Part shown: positions 18,388 through 29,156 of the stretch, piece after piece
Position numbering within the stretch: the stretch's first letter is position 1
Layout of the letters: each line of letters starts with the position of its first letter
Assembly (NCBI RefSeq): GCF_900100735.1
Contig: NZ_FNCJ01000013.1
Span: 1-64,000, forward strand
Direction: 5' to 3'
Origin: Paraburkholderia phenazinium
Lineage (GTDB): Bacteria; Pseudomonadota; Gammaproteobacteria; Burkholderiales; Burkholderiaceae
Length of the DNA stretch: 64,000 nt
Made by a program: the position numbers and the translations under genes
The notes under the pieces: model-generated
The model's database searches: none
What the model was told of the DNA's origin: nothing
Seen by the model: the letters and a program-made list of their open reading frames with translations, nothing else

Positions 18388-19524
18388 TCATACTTCAGCG
18401 GTAGCAAAACCGGGCAGCGTGGCAAAGCGCGCCAGGTGATGATCGACATCGCCGAGGGTGGTTTCGATGATCGCCAGACGTTTGAACAGATGAGCGGCCG
18501 CCACTTCGTTCGTCACACCCATGCCGCCGTGCAATTGCACCGCTTGCTGACCGACGAAACGTGCTGCCTGGCCTACCCGCACCTTCGCAGCCGAAACCGC
18601 ACGGCGTCGTGCATCGGCATCGCTGCCAGCGTAACGCACCGTGGCCAGGTACGTTGCCGAACGCGCCTGCTCGGCGTGAATCAGCATCTCGACCATGCGG
18701 TGCTGCAGAGCCTGAAAGCGTGCGATCGGCTGACCGAATTGCTGGCGTGTCTTGGTGTATTCGACGGTGGCGTGATTCAGCGCGTCGAGCGCGCCGACGG
18801 CTTCCGCGCACAGCAACAGCGTGCCGTAGTCGGCGATCTGCTCGAGCGCCGCCGCGCCGGCGTGCTGGCCGCCAAGACGCCGCGCCGGTGTGCCTGCGAA
18901 TGCCAATGACGCAGCCCGTTGGCCGTCGATGGTGCGGTAGTCGGTGACCTGCGTCCCGGCGGCGTCGCGTGCGACGACGAACAGCGCGATCTCGCCGTTC
19001 AGACGAGCGGGCACAATCCACTGGTCCGCCTGAGCACCGTGCAACACCACCGATTTCTTGCCGCTCAGTGCGTAATGCTCACCTTGCTGCGTAGCCGTCG
19101 TTTCGATTGCGAACAGATCGTAGCGGGCATGTGGTTCGTGAAACGCCACCGCGAGTTTGAGCTCGCCTTGCGCCGCGCGCTCGAGCAACGCGGCATCTGC
19201 GCCCTGCCCAGCGCCTGCCGAACCGGCAATGCGCAATGCCTCGATGCCCACCGCCGTCGCCCAGTACGGTTCAATCACCAGCGCGCGGCCCAGCTCCTGC
19301 ATCACAACCAGCATATCGACAGGACTGCCATTGAAGCCGCCCTGCTCTTCCGGCACTGGCAAAGCAGTCAAGCCGAGTTCGGTGAAAGCTGCCCAATGCG
19401 TATCCGAAACACCCGCGTCCGAATAGACGATCGCCTGGCGCGCTTCGAAGCCGTAGTTCTTGTCCAGATAACGGCGCAGTGCGTCGGTGAATTGCTGTTG
19501 TTCGTCGGTAAAAGTGAAGTCCAT
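18388..19524 (-). CDS. acyl-CoA dehydrogenase, small (PimD-like) subunit
   Basis: A 378-residue acyl-CoA dehydrogenase-fold protein resembling the pimeloyl-CoA dehydrogenase small subunit: opening MDFTFTDEQQQF, then FTELGLTALPVPEEQGGF and VVMQELGRALVIEPY. The C-terminal domain has RVGQAARFVGQQAVQLHGGMGVTNE (split here by eye), the usual FAD/dimer region. Its partner of 397 residues is encoded just upstream (10-base gap), the order and lengths of PimC/PimD. GAGGAG precedes the start. Heteromeric acyl-CoA dehydrogenases usually place the active-site base in one subunit only. Confidence 0.8.
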   Translation of the reverse strand: MDFTFTDEQQQFTDALRRYLDKNYGFEARQAIVYSDAGVSDTHWAAFTELGLTALPVPEEQGGFNGSPVDMLVVMQELGRALVIEPYWATAVGIEALRIAGSAGAGQGADAALLERAAQGELKLAVAFHEPHARYDLFAIETTATQQGEHYALSGKKSVVLHGAQADQWIVPARLNGEIALFVVARDAAGTQVTDYRTIDGQRAASLAFAGTPARRLGGQHAGAAALEQIADYGTLLLCAEAVGALDALNHATVEYTKTRQQFGQPIARFQALQHRMVEMLIHAEQARSATYLATVRYAGSDADARRRAVSAAKVRVGQAARFVGQQAVQLHGGMGVTNEVAAAHLFKRLAIIETTLGDVDHHLARFATLPGFATAEV

Positions 19525-19534
19525 GCGCCGCTCC

Positions 19535-20728
19535 TCAGAGTCCGAGAATCATCTGCGCGATGATGTTCTTTTGAATTTCGTTCGAGCCACCGTAGATCGA
19601 CGTCTTGCGGAAGTTGAAGTAGTACGCGGCCAGCGGTGCGGCGTTATCGTCGCCGGCAATGCTGTGAGCGCGTTCGCCTTCGAGGAACGGCACATCGAAC
19701 GGTGCCGCCATCGGTCCAACGGCTTCGAACATCAGTTCGGTCAAAGCCTGCTGGACTTCGGTGCCCTTGATTTTCAGCATCGACGCTTCCGGTCCCGGCC
19801 CGCGCCCGCCCGTCTCATTGGCGACCACGCGCTGAACGGTCACTTCCAGCGCCATCAATTCGATTTCGAGACTCGCGACCTTCGCAGCGAACACCGGGTC
19901 GTGCAGCAGCGGCTTGCCATTCTTCTGTTCGAGCGCGAGACGCTTGAGGAACACGAGTTCGCGCTTCGACTGGCCGACGCGCGCAATACCGGTGCGCTCA
20001 TGACCGAGCAAATACTTCGCGTAAGTCCAGCCGCGATTTTCTTCGCCGACCAGATTCTCGAGCGGCACCTTCACGTCCTCGAAGAACACCTCGTTGACTT
20101 CGTGATCTTCGTCGAGCGTGATGATCGGGCGCACGGCGATGCCCGGCGTCTTCATGTCGATCAGCAGGAACGAGATGCCCTCCTGCTTTTTCGCCCCGCT
20201 GTCGGTGCGCACGAGGCAGAACATCATGTCGGCGTGCTGGCCGAGCGTGGTCCACGTCTTCTGGCCGTTGACGACATAGTGATCGCCGACGCGCTCGGCG
20301 CGCGTGCGCAGCGACGCCAGATCCGAGCCCGACCCCGGTTCGGAATAGCCCTGGCACCACCAGTCCGAGCCGTCCAGAATGCGCGGCAAATAGTGGCGCT
20401 TTTGCGCTTCATTGCCGTATTTCATCAGCACGGGTGCGACCATCGAAACGCCGAACGGCAGCACGGTCGGTGCGCCGACGCGGGCGCACTCTTCGTCCCA
20501 GATGTGCCGTTGCGTGGCGTCCCAACCCGGGCCGCCGTATTCCTTGGGCCAGGCGACGACCGACCAGCCGCGCGTGCCGAGCAGCTTGTGCCAGTTCGCG
20601 AAGTCTTCGCGATTCAGACGCTTGTGATTGAGTACTTTGTCGCTCAGCTCGCGAGGCAAATTCGCTTCGAGCCAGGCGCGGATATCGGCGCGGAACGCGT
20701 CGTCAGCGGGGGAATAATCCAGATTCAT
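19535..20728 (-). CDS. acyl-CoA dehydrogenase, large (PimC-like) subunit
   Basis: A 397-residue acyl-CoA dehydrogenase. Motifs include GYSEPGSGSDLASL, NGQKTWTT and LLGHERTGIARVG, closely like the pimeloyl-CoA dehydrogenase large subunit of Rhodopseudomonas palustris. The C-terminal FRKTSIYGGSNEIQKNIIAQ replaces the usual YEGT by YGGS, so the catalytic Glu seen in homo-oligomeric enzymes is absent here, as expected if activity depends on the partner subunit. GGAG lies eight bases before ATG 20728. It follows DUF1178 by 48 bases. Confidence 0.85.
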   Translation of the reverse strand: MNLDYSPADDAFRADIRAWLEANLPRELSDKVLNHKRLNREDFANWHKLLGTRGWSVVAWPKEYGGPGWDATQRHIWDEECARVGAPTVLPFGVSMVAPVLMKYGNEAQKRHYLPRILDGSDWWCQGYSEPGSGSDLASLRTRAERVGDHYVVNGQKTWTTLGQHADMMFCLVRTDSGAKKQEGISFLLIDMKTPGIAVRPIITLDEDHEVNEVFFEDVKVPLENLVGEENRGWTYAKYLLGHERTGIARVGQSKRELVFLKRLALEQKNGKPLLHDPVFAAKVASLEIELMALEVTVQRVVANETGGRGPGPEASMLKIKGTEVQQALTELMFEAVGPMAAPFDVPFLEGERAHSIAGDDNAAPLAAYYFNFRKTSIYGGSNEIQKNIIAQMILGL

Positions 20729-20776
20729 GCGCAGTGTCTCCTGGCCGCGGCTGCCCGCCGCCAGTGAGCCGCTGCG

Positions 20777-21202
20777 CTATTGCAACGGTTCCTTCAGAAC
20801 GGCCGGGATCGGCAACGGCATCACTTCAATGCCTTCTTCGACCAAGGCTTTCGCATCTTCCGCTGTGGTGACACCGCGAATGTTGCGAGCGGGCGCTTCG
20901 TTGTAGTGAATGCGCCGCGCTTCCTCGGCGAAGCGGTCACCCACGTTCTCGGTCTTTTCCAGTACCTCGCGCAGCGCGTGCATGACGCGCGCCTGCAACT
21001 CCCCAGCGCCCGCAGGGGCTGGCGCCGCGGTCGCACCCGACAGGTTCAGTCGGGGCGCCGACGGCAAACGGCTCACTTCGGTCGCGCTGCAAATCGGGCA
21101 TTCGACGAGCTTGCGGGACAACTGCGACTCAAAGTCTTCGGCGGAAGCAAACCAGCCTTCAAACCGATGGCCGTGCGGGCACTGTAAATCGAGGACCTTC
21201 AT
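20777..21202 (-). CDS. DUF1178 family protein
   Basis: A 141-residue protein. The N-terminal MKVLDLQCPHGHRFEGW and then LVECPICSATEVSRLPSAP place one CPxG and one CPxC knuckle at about residues 8 and 37, suggesting a zinc ribbon of the regulatory-protein FmdB-like kind. The C-terminal half is helical and acidic. Function is not known. It is the first gene of the operon encoding the acyl-CoA dehydrogenase pair and the MaoC pair, and its promoter overlaps a 28-base palindrome. Confidence 0.8.
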   Translation of the reverse strand: MKVLDLQCPHGHRFEGWFASAEDFESQLSRKLVECPICSATEVSRLPSAPRLNLSGATAAPAPAGAGELQARVMHALREVLEKTENVGDRFAEEARRIHYNEAPARNIRGVTTAEDAKALVEEGIEVMPLPIPAVLKEPLQ

Positions 21203-21224
21203 GTGGAATCAGGGCTTGCGTATG

Positions 21225-21252
21225 AGTTTAGCTCAAAATGGAAATTTGTGAA
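21225..21252 (-). promoter_or_regulatory. promoter of the DUF1178-acyl-CoA dehydrogenase operon
   Basis: The minus strand has TTCACA (-35, 21252-21247), a 16-base spacer and TAAACT (-10, 21230-21225), ending about 22 bases before the DUF1178 start. The -35 lies within the palindrome at 21242-21269. Confidence 0.55.
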
Positions 21253-21269
21253 CGGTCGTTCGTAAATTT
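21242..21269. promoter_or_regulatory. TetR-type operator palindrome over the -35 region
   Basis: A 28-base near-perfect palindrome has arms AAATTT-GT-GAACG and CGTTC-GT-AAATTT around a GT centre. The core AACG-N2-CGTT is the form of TetR-family sites, including that reported for the PaaR regulator of Thermus. Binding would block the overlapping -35 of the operon. Confidence 0.6.
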
Positions 21270-21386
21270 TGCGAGGGGCGACTTTGGCACGTGGCTTTGG
21301 CACATTCCCGCATCTGGGAACAATCGAGCGTGCGTGCGCGATTCTAACGCTTTGGCGCGATGCTCGCCGATGCACCATAAATGACA

Positions 21387-21409
21387 ACGGCAGCCGCGCG
21401 GGCTGCCGT
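21387..21409 (-). terminator. hairpin after the NUDIX gene
   Basis: A 9-bp perfect stem (ACGGCAGCC with GGCTGCCGT) has a 5-base loop, located 42 bases after the NUDIX stop codon. A second hairpin, GGGTGCC with GGCACCC, lies at 21418-21438. The T-run on the minus strand is poor (ttgtcattt). The stretch marks the end of the nuo-NUDIX transcript. Confidence 0.45.
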
Positions 21410-21450
21410 GGTTTCCTGGGTGCCGGTTTGGGGCACCCCTTTGCCGTCAA

Positions 21451-22041
21451 TCAGTTGGGCTCGGGCTCAGCGGCGGGCCATGCGCCCGACAACACCTTCT
21501 CCAGCCAGAACGTGCCGATAATCGTCTTCACGTCGGTGATCTTGCCGGTGCGCACCCATTCGGAAACCTCGGGCACGGTCGCCGTGAACAGTTCGAGGAA
21601 CTCGCCATCATCGAGCTTGCGCTCGCCAGCGGTCAGCCCGCGTGCGAGGTAGATGTCGATAAACTCGGTCGAATACGAAATGATCGGATGAATCCGCGTC
21701 AGAAAAACGTATTCGCGCGCCGTATAGCCGGTCTCTTCGTGCAACTCGCGCTTGGCACAGGCGAGCGCGCCTTCGTTCGGATCGAGCTTGCCGGCCGGAT
21801 ACTCATACATCACCTTGCCGATCGGATAGCGGTACTGGCACTCGAGCAGCACGCGGCCGTCGTCGAACAGCGGGATCACCATCACGGCGCCCGGGTGTTT
21901 GACGTACTCGCGTGTTGCGCTCTTGCCGTCCGGCAAGCGCACGGTATCGCATTTGAGCGTGAGAAACGGGCCCTGATGGAGCGTCTTGCTCTCGAGACAG
22001 GTCTCGGTAAGCGCTGCGTCGTGATCGGGAAGTTCAGCCAT
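21451..22041 (-). CDS. NUDIX hydrolase (ADP-ribose pyrophosphatase-like)
   Basis: A 196-residue NUDIX enzyme. The Nudix box spans residues 84-106 with the expected GxExxxxxxxREL.EE.G pattern (KRELHEETGY). The flanking sequence, KHPGAVMVIPLFDDGRVLLECQYRYPIG, is typical of the ADP-ribose pyrophosphatase group, which splits ADP-ribose to AMP and ribose-5-phosphate. The start ATG 22041 has GAGG six bases upstream; a 2-codon TTG extension is rejected. It is the usual gene following nuoN and DUF2818 in betaproteobacteria, 41 bases after DUF2818. Confidence 0.88.
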   Translation of the reverse strand: MAELPDHDAALTETCLESKTLHQGPFLTLKCDTVRLPDGKSATREYVKHPGAVMVIPLFDDGRVLLECQYRYPIGKVMYEYPAGKLDPNEGALACAKRELHEETGYTAREYVFLTRIHPIISYSTEFIDIYLARGLTAGERKLDDGEFLELFTATVPEVSEWVRTGKITDVKTIIGTFWLEKVLSGAWPAAEPEPN

Positions 22042-22082
22042 GTGCAACCTCAGGACAGCGTGGTGCGCGACGGCTCGAGCCG

Positions 22083-22379
22083 TCAGCGCCGTTTGACGAG
22101 ATACTGGAAGGTAAAGCCGGGAAACGCGAACACCAGGAACAGGCTGAAGGTGATCGCGTAGAACTGCCAGCCTTGCTCGAAGCGATTACCCGCGCGCGCT
22201 TCAAGCATGAAGCCGAATGCGCCCACCACGAAGTACAGCGCAATCAGCTCGGCAATCCGCAGCCACGCACTCTTCTTCTCCGTCTTGAGCGGCACGAAGG
22301 CGAAGAGGCGTTGATTCAGGAACGGCAGGTTGGCGCCCGCAAGCGCCAACAACACAATAAACCAGCCAGCAGCGGACAT
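22083..22379 (-). CDS. DUF2818 membrane protein
   Basis: A 98-residue inner-membrane protein with three hydrophobic helices (about residues 3-20, 40-60 and 70-92) and a basic end (LVKRR). It overlaps the nuoN stop by one base (TGATG), so it is translated with complex I. It is regularly found after nuoN in betaproteobacteria. A role as an accessory or assembly factor of complex I is plausible but unproven. Confidence 0.8.
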   Translation of the reverse strand: MSAAGWFIVLLALAGANLPFLNQRLFAFVPLKTEKKSAWLRIAELIALYFVVGAFGFMLEARAGNRFEQGWQFYAITFSLFLVFAFPGFTFQYLVKRR

Positions 22380-23851
22380 CAGAGCGGCAGCGTATGGGTG
22401 ATCGCTTGCAAGCAAACCTTCAGCAGCGGGTCCGGCACGATGCCGAGCACCAGCACCGCGAGGCCGTTCAGCGCGAGCAGTGCACGATTGCACGTATCGG
22501 CCTGGATCGGCGTGGTGTCGAGCGGGTCGTCGAAGTACATGAGCTTGACGATCCGCAGGTAGTAGAACGCGCCGAACAGCGAGGTAATGACGGCCAGCAC
22601 GGCCAGCCACGTCAGACCGGCGTTCATCGTCGCTTGCAGCACGGCGAGCTTCGCGTAGAAGCCGACTGCTGGCGGAACGCCCGCGAGCGAGAACATCATG
22701 ATCATCATCACGAACGCGAACACCGGGCTACGCTGATTCAGGCCCTTGAAGTCGTCGAGCGTCTCGGCTTCGAAGTCGCGGCGGGCCAGCAGCATGACGA
22801 TACCGAAGGTGCCGAGCGTCGTCACGAGGTAGACGATGCTGTAGAACATCGCCGAACCGTAGGCGCTCGCGGCGCCGGCCGTCTTGCCGTCTACGACCCC
22901 CGCCAGCAGGCCGAGCAGCACGAAGCCCATGTTGGAGATCGCCGAGTAAGCGAGCATCCGCTTGACGTTACGCTGCACGATACCGGTGATGTTGCCGACG
23001 ATCAGCGAGAGCGCCGCGAGGATCACCAGCATTTCCTGCCAGTCGACTGCCAGCGGCAACAGACCCATCACGAGGAAGCGCAGGCCCCATGCGAAGGCCG
23101 CAACCTTCGGGCCACCGCCGGTCAAGAGCGTCATGGCAGTCGGTGCGCCCTGATACACGTCAGGCACCCACATATGGAACGGCACGGCGCCCATCTTGAA
23201 CGCCACGCCGGCCACGATGAAGATCACGCCGAACAACAGAACCACGTCGTTGATACGGCCCGAAGCCACCGCCTTGAACACTTCGTTGATGTCGAGCGAT
23301 CCCGTTGCACCGTAGAGCATCGAGATGCCGTACAGCAGGAAACCGGAAGCCAGCGCGCCGAGCACGTAGTACTTCATGGCCGCTTCGTTCGACTGGGCCG
23401 CGTCGCGGCGCAGTGCGATCACCGCATACAGCGACAGCGACATCAGTTCCAGACCGAGGTACAGCGTCAGGAAGTTGTTGCCCGAGATCATCACCAACTG
23501 GCCGAGCAGCGAGAACATCCCCAGCAGGAAGAAGTCGCCGCGGTACAGCTCGCGATCTTCAAGATACTTGCGCGAATAGATGATCGACACCGTATAACCG
23601 AGCGAGACCACCGCCTTCATCGTGCTGGCGAAAGCGTCCACCACGTACATATGCCCGAAGAAGTAATGCACTTGCGGGTCGAAAGCGTTCACGCCGAACC
23701 AGACGCCGGCAATCAGCGTCGAGAACAGGGCGATGAAATACGTGGTGCGTCGGGCCGCCTGGCCGAAGAACGTGTCGTTGAGCCACGCGAGAACTACGGC
23801 GAGCATCAACAGGCCGTCGGGCAACAGGGCAGTCATAGGTGCGTTTTGCAT
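22379..23851 (-). CDS. nuoN: NADH-quinone oxidoreductase subunit N
   Basis: A 490-residue antiporter-like membrane subunit of complex I with about 14 helices, part of the proton-pumping arm. Visible family landmarks include the Lys-bearing helices with GVAFKMGAVPFHMWVPDVYQG and the later KRMLAYSAISNMGFVLLG. The ATG at 23851 follows GGAGG by 12 bases; an upstream longer frame is rejected. A 25-base gap separates it from nuoM, and it overlaps DUF2818 by one base. Confidence 0.96.
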   Translation of the reverse strand: MQNAPMTALLPDGLLMLAVVLAWLNDTFFGQAARRTTYFIALFSTLIAGVWFGVNAFDPQVHYFFGHMYVVDAFASTMKAVVSLGYTVSIIYSRKYLEDRELYRGDFFLLGMFSLLGQLVMISGNNFLTLYLGLELMSLSLYAVIALRRDAAQSNEAAMKYYVLGALASGFLLYGISMLYGATGSLDINEVFKAVASGRINDVVLLFGVIFIVAGVAFKMGAVPFHMWVPDVYQGAPTAMTLLTGGGPKVAAFAWGLRFLVMGLLPLAVDWQEMLVILAALSLIVGNITGIVQRNVKRMLAYSAISNMGFVLLGLLAGVVDGKTAGAASAYGSAMFYSIVYLVTTLGTFGIVMLLARRDFEAETLDDFKGLNQRSPVFAFVMMIMMFSLAGVPPAVGFYAKLAVLQATMNAGLTWLAVLAVITSLFGAFYYLRIVKLMYFDDPLDTTPIQADTCNRALLALNGLAVLVLGIVPDPLLKVCLQAITHTLPL

Positions 23852-23876
23852 GGTGTTTAAATTCCTCCGCTCTGCG

Positions 23877-25367
23877 TTACTGAGGCAACGGCAGTTTCGA
23901 CTGCGCAACGTGGGAGAGGAGGTTTTCCACGGATACGTGCATCACATCGGTAAAGGGCTTCGGATACAGGCCCATGAACAGCGTCAATGCGGCCAGCACG
24001 ATCAGCATGAAGAACTCGCGATTGTTGATATCGAGCAGTTTCTTCACGTGGTCGTTTGCCACCGCGCCAAAATACACGCGCTTGTACATCCACAGCGTGT
24101 AGGCCGCGCCCAGAACGAGCGTGACCGCGGCGCCGCCTGCAATCCAGAAGTTGTACTGGACCGCAGCCAGAATCACCATAAATTCGCCGACGAACCCGGA
24201 TGTTCCCGGCAGGCCGCAGTTGGCCATTGCGAACAGCATCACCAGCGCCGCGAACTTCGGCATCGTGTTGACGACGCCGCCGTAATCGGCGATCTGGCGC
24301 GAGTGCATCCGGTCATACAGCACGCCGATACACAGGAACATCGCGCCCGAGACAAAACCGTGCGAGATCATCTGCACGATCGCGCCTTCTGCACCAAGCT
24401 GGTTAAAGATGAAGAAGCCGAGCGTGACGAAGCCCATGTGCGCGATCGACGAATACGCCACCAGCTTCTTCATGTCGGACTGCACCATCGCAACCAGACC
24501 AATGTAAATAACCGCAATCAGCGACAGTGTGATGACGACCGGCGCCAAAAAGTGGCTTGCATCCGGCGTGATCGGCAGCGAGAAGCGCAGGAAACCGTAC
24601 GCCCCGAGCTTCAGCATGATCGCCGCCAGCACCACCGAGCCGCCGGTCGGCGCTTCCACGTGGGCGTCAGGCAACCAGGTGTGGACCGGCCACATCGGCA
24701 CCTTCACCGCGAAGGCGAGGAAGAACGCTATGAACAGCAAAATCTGCGGCGTCATGGCGATCTTCGTGGTCTGCCAGGCCGCCAGATCGAAGGTGCCCGT
24801 CTGCGTGTACAGGTACAGCAGTGCGACCAGCATCAGCAGCGAGCCCATCAGCGTGTAAAGGAAGAACTTGAACGCCGCGTACACGCGGTTCGCCCCGCCC
24901 CACACGCCGATGATGATGTACATCGGGATCAGCGTCGCTTCGAAGAACACATAAAACAGCATCCCGTCCGCTGCGCTGAACACGCCGACCATGATGCCCG
25001 AGAGGATCAGGAAAGAGGCGAAATACTGCCCCACGTTCTTCGTAATGACCTGCCATCCGGCGATCACCACGATCACCGTGATCAAAGCGGTCAACACCAC
25101 GAACCACATCGAGATGCCGTCGACCCCGAGGTGGTAGGCAATGCTGAAGCGGTCGATCCAATGCACATTCTCGACGAACTGCAGATCCGCCGTGCTCGAA
25201 TCGAAGCTGGTGAACAGCGGAATCGTGACGATGAAACTGAGAACCGAACCCACCAGCGCCAGCCAGCGCGCCGGGCCAGGATTCTTGTCAGAACCGATAG
25301 CAAGAACCAGCAGGCCAAACAAAATCGGCAACCAGATGGCAATACTTAAAATCGGATACGTGTGCAT
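23877..25367 (-). CDS. nuoM: NADH-quinone oxidoreductase subunit M
   Basis: A 496-residue antiporter-like membrane subunit of complex I. Helices carry the conserved ionisable residues of the pump channel: Glu in YVFFEATLIPMY, Lys in FLAFAVKVPMWPVHTWLPDAH and in DMKKLVAYSSIAHMGF. Length and order are standard. GGGGAC upstream of ATG 25367 serves as ribosome binding site. It lies 24 bases after nuoL. Confidence 0.97.
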   Translation of the reverse strand: MHTYPILSIAIWLPILFGLLVLAIGSDKNPGPARWLALVGSVLSFIVTIPLFTSFDSSTADLQFVENVHWIDRFSIAYHLGVDGISMWFVVLTALITVIVVIAGWQVITKNVGQYFASFLILSGIMVGVFSAADGMLFYVFFEATLIPMYIIIGVWGGANRVYAAFKFFLYTLMGSLLMLVALLYLYTQTGTFDLAAWQTTKIAMTPQILLFIAFFLAFAVKVPMWPVHTWLPDAHVEAPTGGSVVLAAIMLKLGAYGFLRFSLPITPDASHFLAPVVITLSLIAVIYIGLVAMVQSDMKKLVAYSSIAHMGFVTLGFFIFNQLGAEGAIVQMISHGFVSGAMFLCIGVLYDRMHSRQIADYGGVVNTMPKFAALVMLFAMANCGLPGTSGFVGEFMVILAAVQYNFWIAGGAAVTLVLGAAYTLWMYKRVYFGAVANDHVKKLLDINNREFFMLIVLAALTLFMGLYPKPFTDVMHVSVENLLSHVAQSKLPLPQ

Positions 25368-25391
25368 TGTGTGGTGTCCCCTCGCCTTCTC

Positions 25392-27458
<2,067 letters not shown>

Positions 27459-27476
27459 AACAGTCTTGCCTCGAGA

Positions 27477-27782
27477 TTAACCTTTGAGCTGATCGAGATC
27501 CTCGACATTGATCGTGTCGAGGCTACGGAACAGGGTCACCAGAATCGCCAGGCCGATTGCCGCTTCCGCTGCTGCAACCGTCAGCACGAAGAAGACGAAG
27601 ATCTGGCCATGCACGTCGCCGAGGTAGTGCGAGAACGCGACGAAATTGGTGTTCACCGCCAGCAGCATCAGCTCGATCGCCATCAGGATAATGATGACGT
27701 TGCGGCGGTTCAGGAAGATGCCCACAACGCTGATCGAAAACAGGATCGCGCCGAGCACAAGGTAATGGGCAAGGGTCAACAT
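27477..27782 (-). CDS. nuoK: NADH-quinone oxidoreductase subunit K
   Basis: A 101-residue subunit with three transmembrane helices. The two buried Glu residues of the NuoK proton path are seen in IMAIELMLLAVN and VAAAEAAIGLAI. AGGAG lies eight bases before ATG 27782. Length matches the family. Confidence 0.96.
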   Translation of the reverse strand: MLTLAHYLVLGAILFSISVVGIFLNRRNVIIILMAIELMLLAVNTNFVAFSHYLGDVHGQIFVFFVLTVAAAEAAIGLAILVTLFRSLDTINVEDLDQLKG

Positions 27783-27802
27783 AATTTCTCTCCTGTCTCC
27801 TC

Positions 27803-28513
27803 TCAGCTATTTTTAGCCGTTGCTGCGGCTGCCGATGCAGCCGCGGCGGCCGCAGCTTCTGCTGCAGCGGCTGCTTCTTCCGCCGCGATAGTAGCCGCGG
27901 TCTTTTCCGAAGGCATCTTCACCACGCGCACGCGGTCTTGCGCACGCACCTTGACCTGATCGCTCACGCGCTGGCGCTTGCTGTCCTTGCCGTGGCGCGT
28001 GGTCAGCGCGATGGCGGCAATAATCGCCACCAGCAGCACCAGACCTGCGACTTCGAACGCGAAGATGTAGTCGGTGTAGATCACTTTACCGATCAGGCGC
28101 GTATTCGACCAGCCCGCCATCGCGCTGCCGGCTGCAACCGTCGTATCGCGCAGCGGCGTCACCGTCGCGCCGAAGCCGTGCCAGAGGATCAGCGCGGTCT
28201 CGATCACGATGATCCCGCCCACGATGGTCGCCATCGGCACGAAGCGTTTGAAGTCGCGTCGCAGCACGTCGATGTTGATGTCCAGCATCATCACCACGAA
28301 CAGGAACAGCACCATCACCGCGCCCACATACACCAGCACCAGCAGGATCGCGAGGAACTCCGCCTGCAGCAGCATCCAGATGGCCGCCGCGTTGAAGAAC
28401 GCGAGCACCAGGAACAGCGCGGACGCCACCGGGTTGCGCGAGGTGATCACCTTCAGCCCGGACACCACCAGGAGCAGAGCGAAGATGTAGAACAGTACGG
28501 TCGTGAATTCCAT
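27803..28513 (-). CDS. nuoJ: NADH-quinone oxidoreductase subunit J with Ala-rich tail
   Basis: A 236-residue subunit. Residues 1-170 hold the usual five helices of NuoJ, including the conserved helix-3 region LVLVYVGAVMVLFLFVVMM. After residue 175 comes a soluble basic segment and then a run of about 30 residues made almost only of Ala with Glu (AAEEAAAAAEAAA and on), longer than in E. coli NuoJ (184 residues). The tail sits on the cytoplasmic side by prediction. It lies 20 bases before nuoK; the gap to nuoI upstream is 139 bases. Confidence 0.95.
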   Translation of the reverse strand: MEFTTVLFYIFALLLVVSGLKVITSRNPVASALFLVLAFFNAAAIWMLLQAEFLAILLVLVYVGAVMVLFLFVVMMLDINIDVLRRDFKRFVPMATIVGGIIVIETALILWHGFGATVTPLRDTTVAAGSAMAGWSNTRLIGKVIYTDYIFAFEVAGLVLLVAIIAAIALTTRHGKDSKRQRVSDQVKVRAQDRVRVVKMPSEKTAATIAAEEAAAAAEAAAAAAASAAAATAKNS

Positions 28514-28652
28514 GATTACCGGTTCATCGTTAGGCCATCGTCAGGCATTGTTCTTTGGCGCATTCGCACCACGCTACAGCGGTCAAGCAGCAGCCTACGG
28601 CCTGACTGCAGGCCGGTACAACCTAAAACGTCAAACTAAAGCGTTTTCGACA

Positions 28653-29141
28653 TCAACGATACGGCGCATCGGCTGCCTTGTTCGCGGCGATTTCCGCTTC
28701 GTAGCGATCGCCCACGGCCAGCAGCATGTCCTTCGTGAAATACAGGTCGCCGCGCTTCTCGCCGTGATACTCGAGAATGTGCGTCTCGACGATCGAATCG
28801 ACCGGGCAGCTCTCTTCGCAGAAACCGCAGAAGATGCACTTGGTCAGGTCGATGTCGTAACGCGTCGTGCGACGGGTGTTGTCCGCGCGCGTTTCCGATT
28901 CGATCGTAATGGCGAGTGCCGGGCACACCGCTTCGCACAGCTTGCAGGCGATGCAGCGCTCTTCGCCGTTTTCATAGCGGCGCAGCGCGTGCAGCCCGCG
29001 GAAACGCGGCGAGATCGGCGTCTTCTCCTCGGGGAACTGCACCGTGACCTTGCGCTGGAACGTATAACGTCCGGTCAGCGCGAGGCCCTTGAGCAGTTCC
29101 GTCAGGAAGAAGGTCTTGAAAAAGTTTTGGATTGCGGTCAT
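28653..29141 (-). CDS. nuoI: NADH-quinone oxidoreductase subunit I
   Basis: A 162-residue iron-sulfur subunit carrying clusters N6a and N6b. Both 4Fe-4S motifs are intact: CIACKLCEAVCP and CIFCGFCEESCP, each followed by its long-range Pro partner. An amphipathic N-terminus contacts the membrane arm. The 139-base gap to nuoJ is the longest inside the operon and includes a small hairpin (GGCCTG with CAGGCC, 28599-28614). Confidence 0.97.
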   Translation of the reverse strand: MTAIQNFFKTFFLTELLKGLALTGRYTFQRKVTVQFPEEKTPISPRFRGLHALRRYENGEERCIACKLCEAVCPALAITIESETRADNTRRTTRYDIDLTKCIFCGFCEESCPVDSIVETHILEYHGEKRGDLYFTKDMLLAVGDRYEAEIAANKAADAPYR

Positions 29142-29156
29142 GAGTTCGTCCGCCCT

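Noticed and set aside
22394..23860. A 488-codon plus-strand frame opposite nuoN
   Set aside because: Composition is Glu/His/Arg/Gln-rich with no recognisable domain; nuoN on the minus strand is certain.
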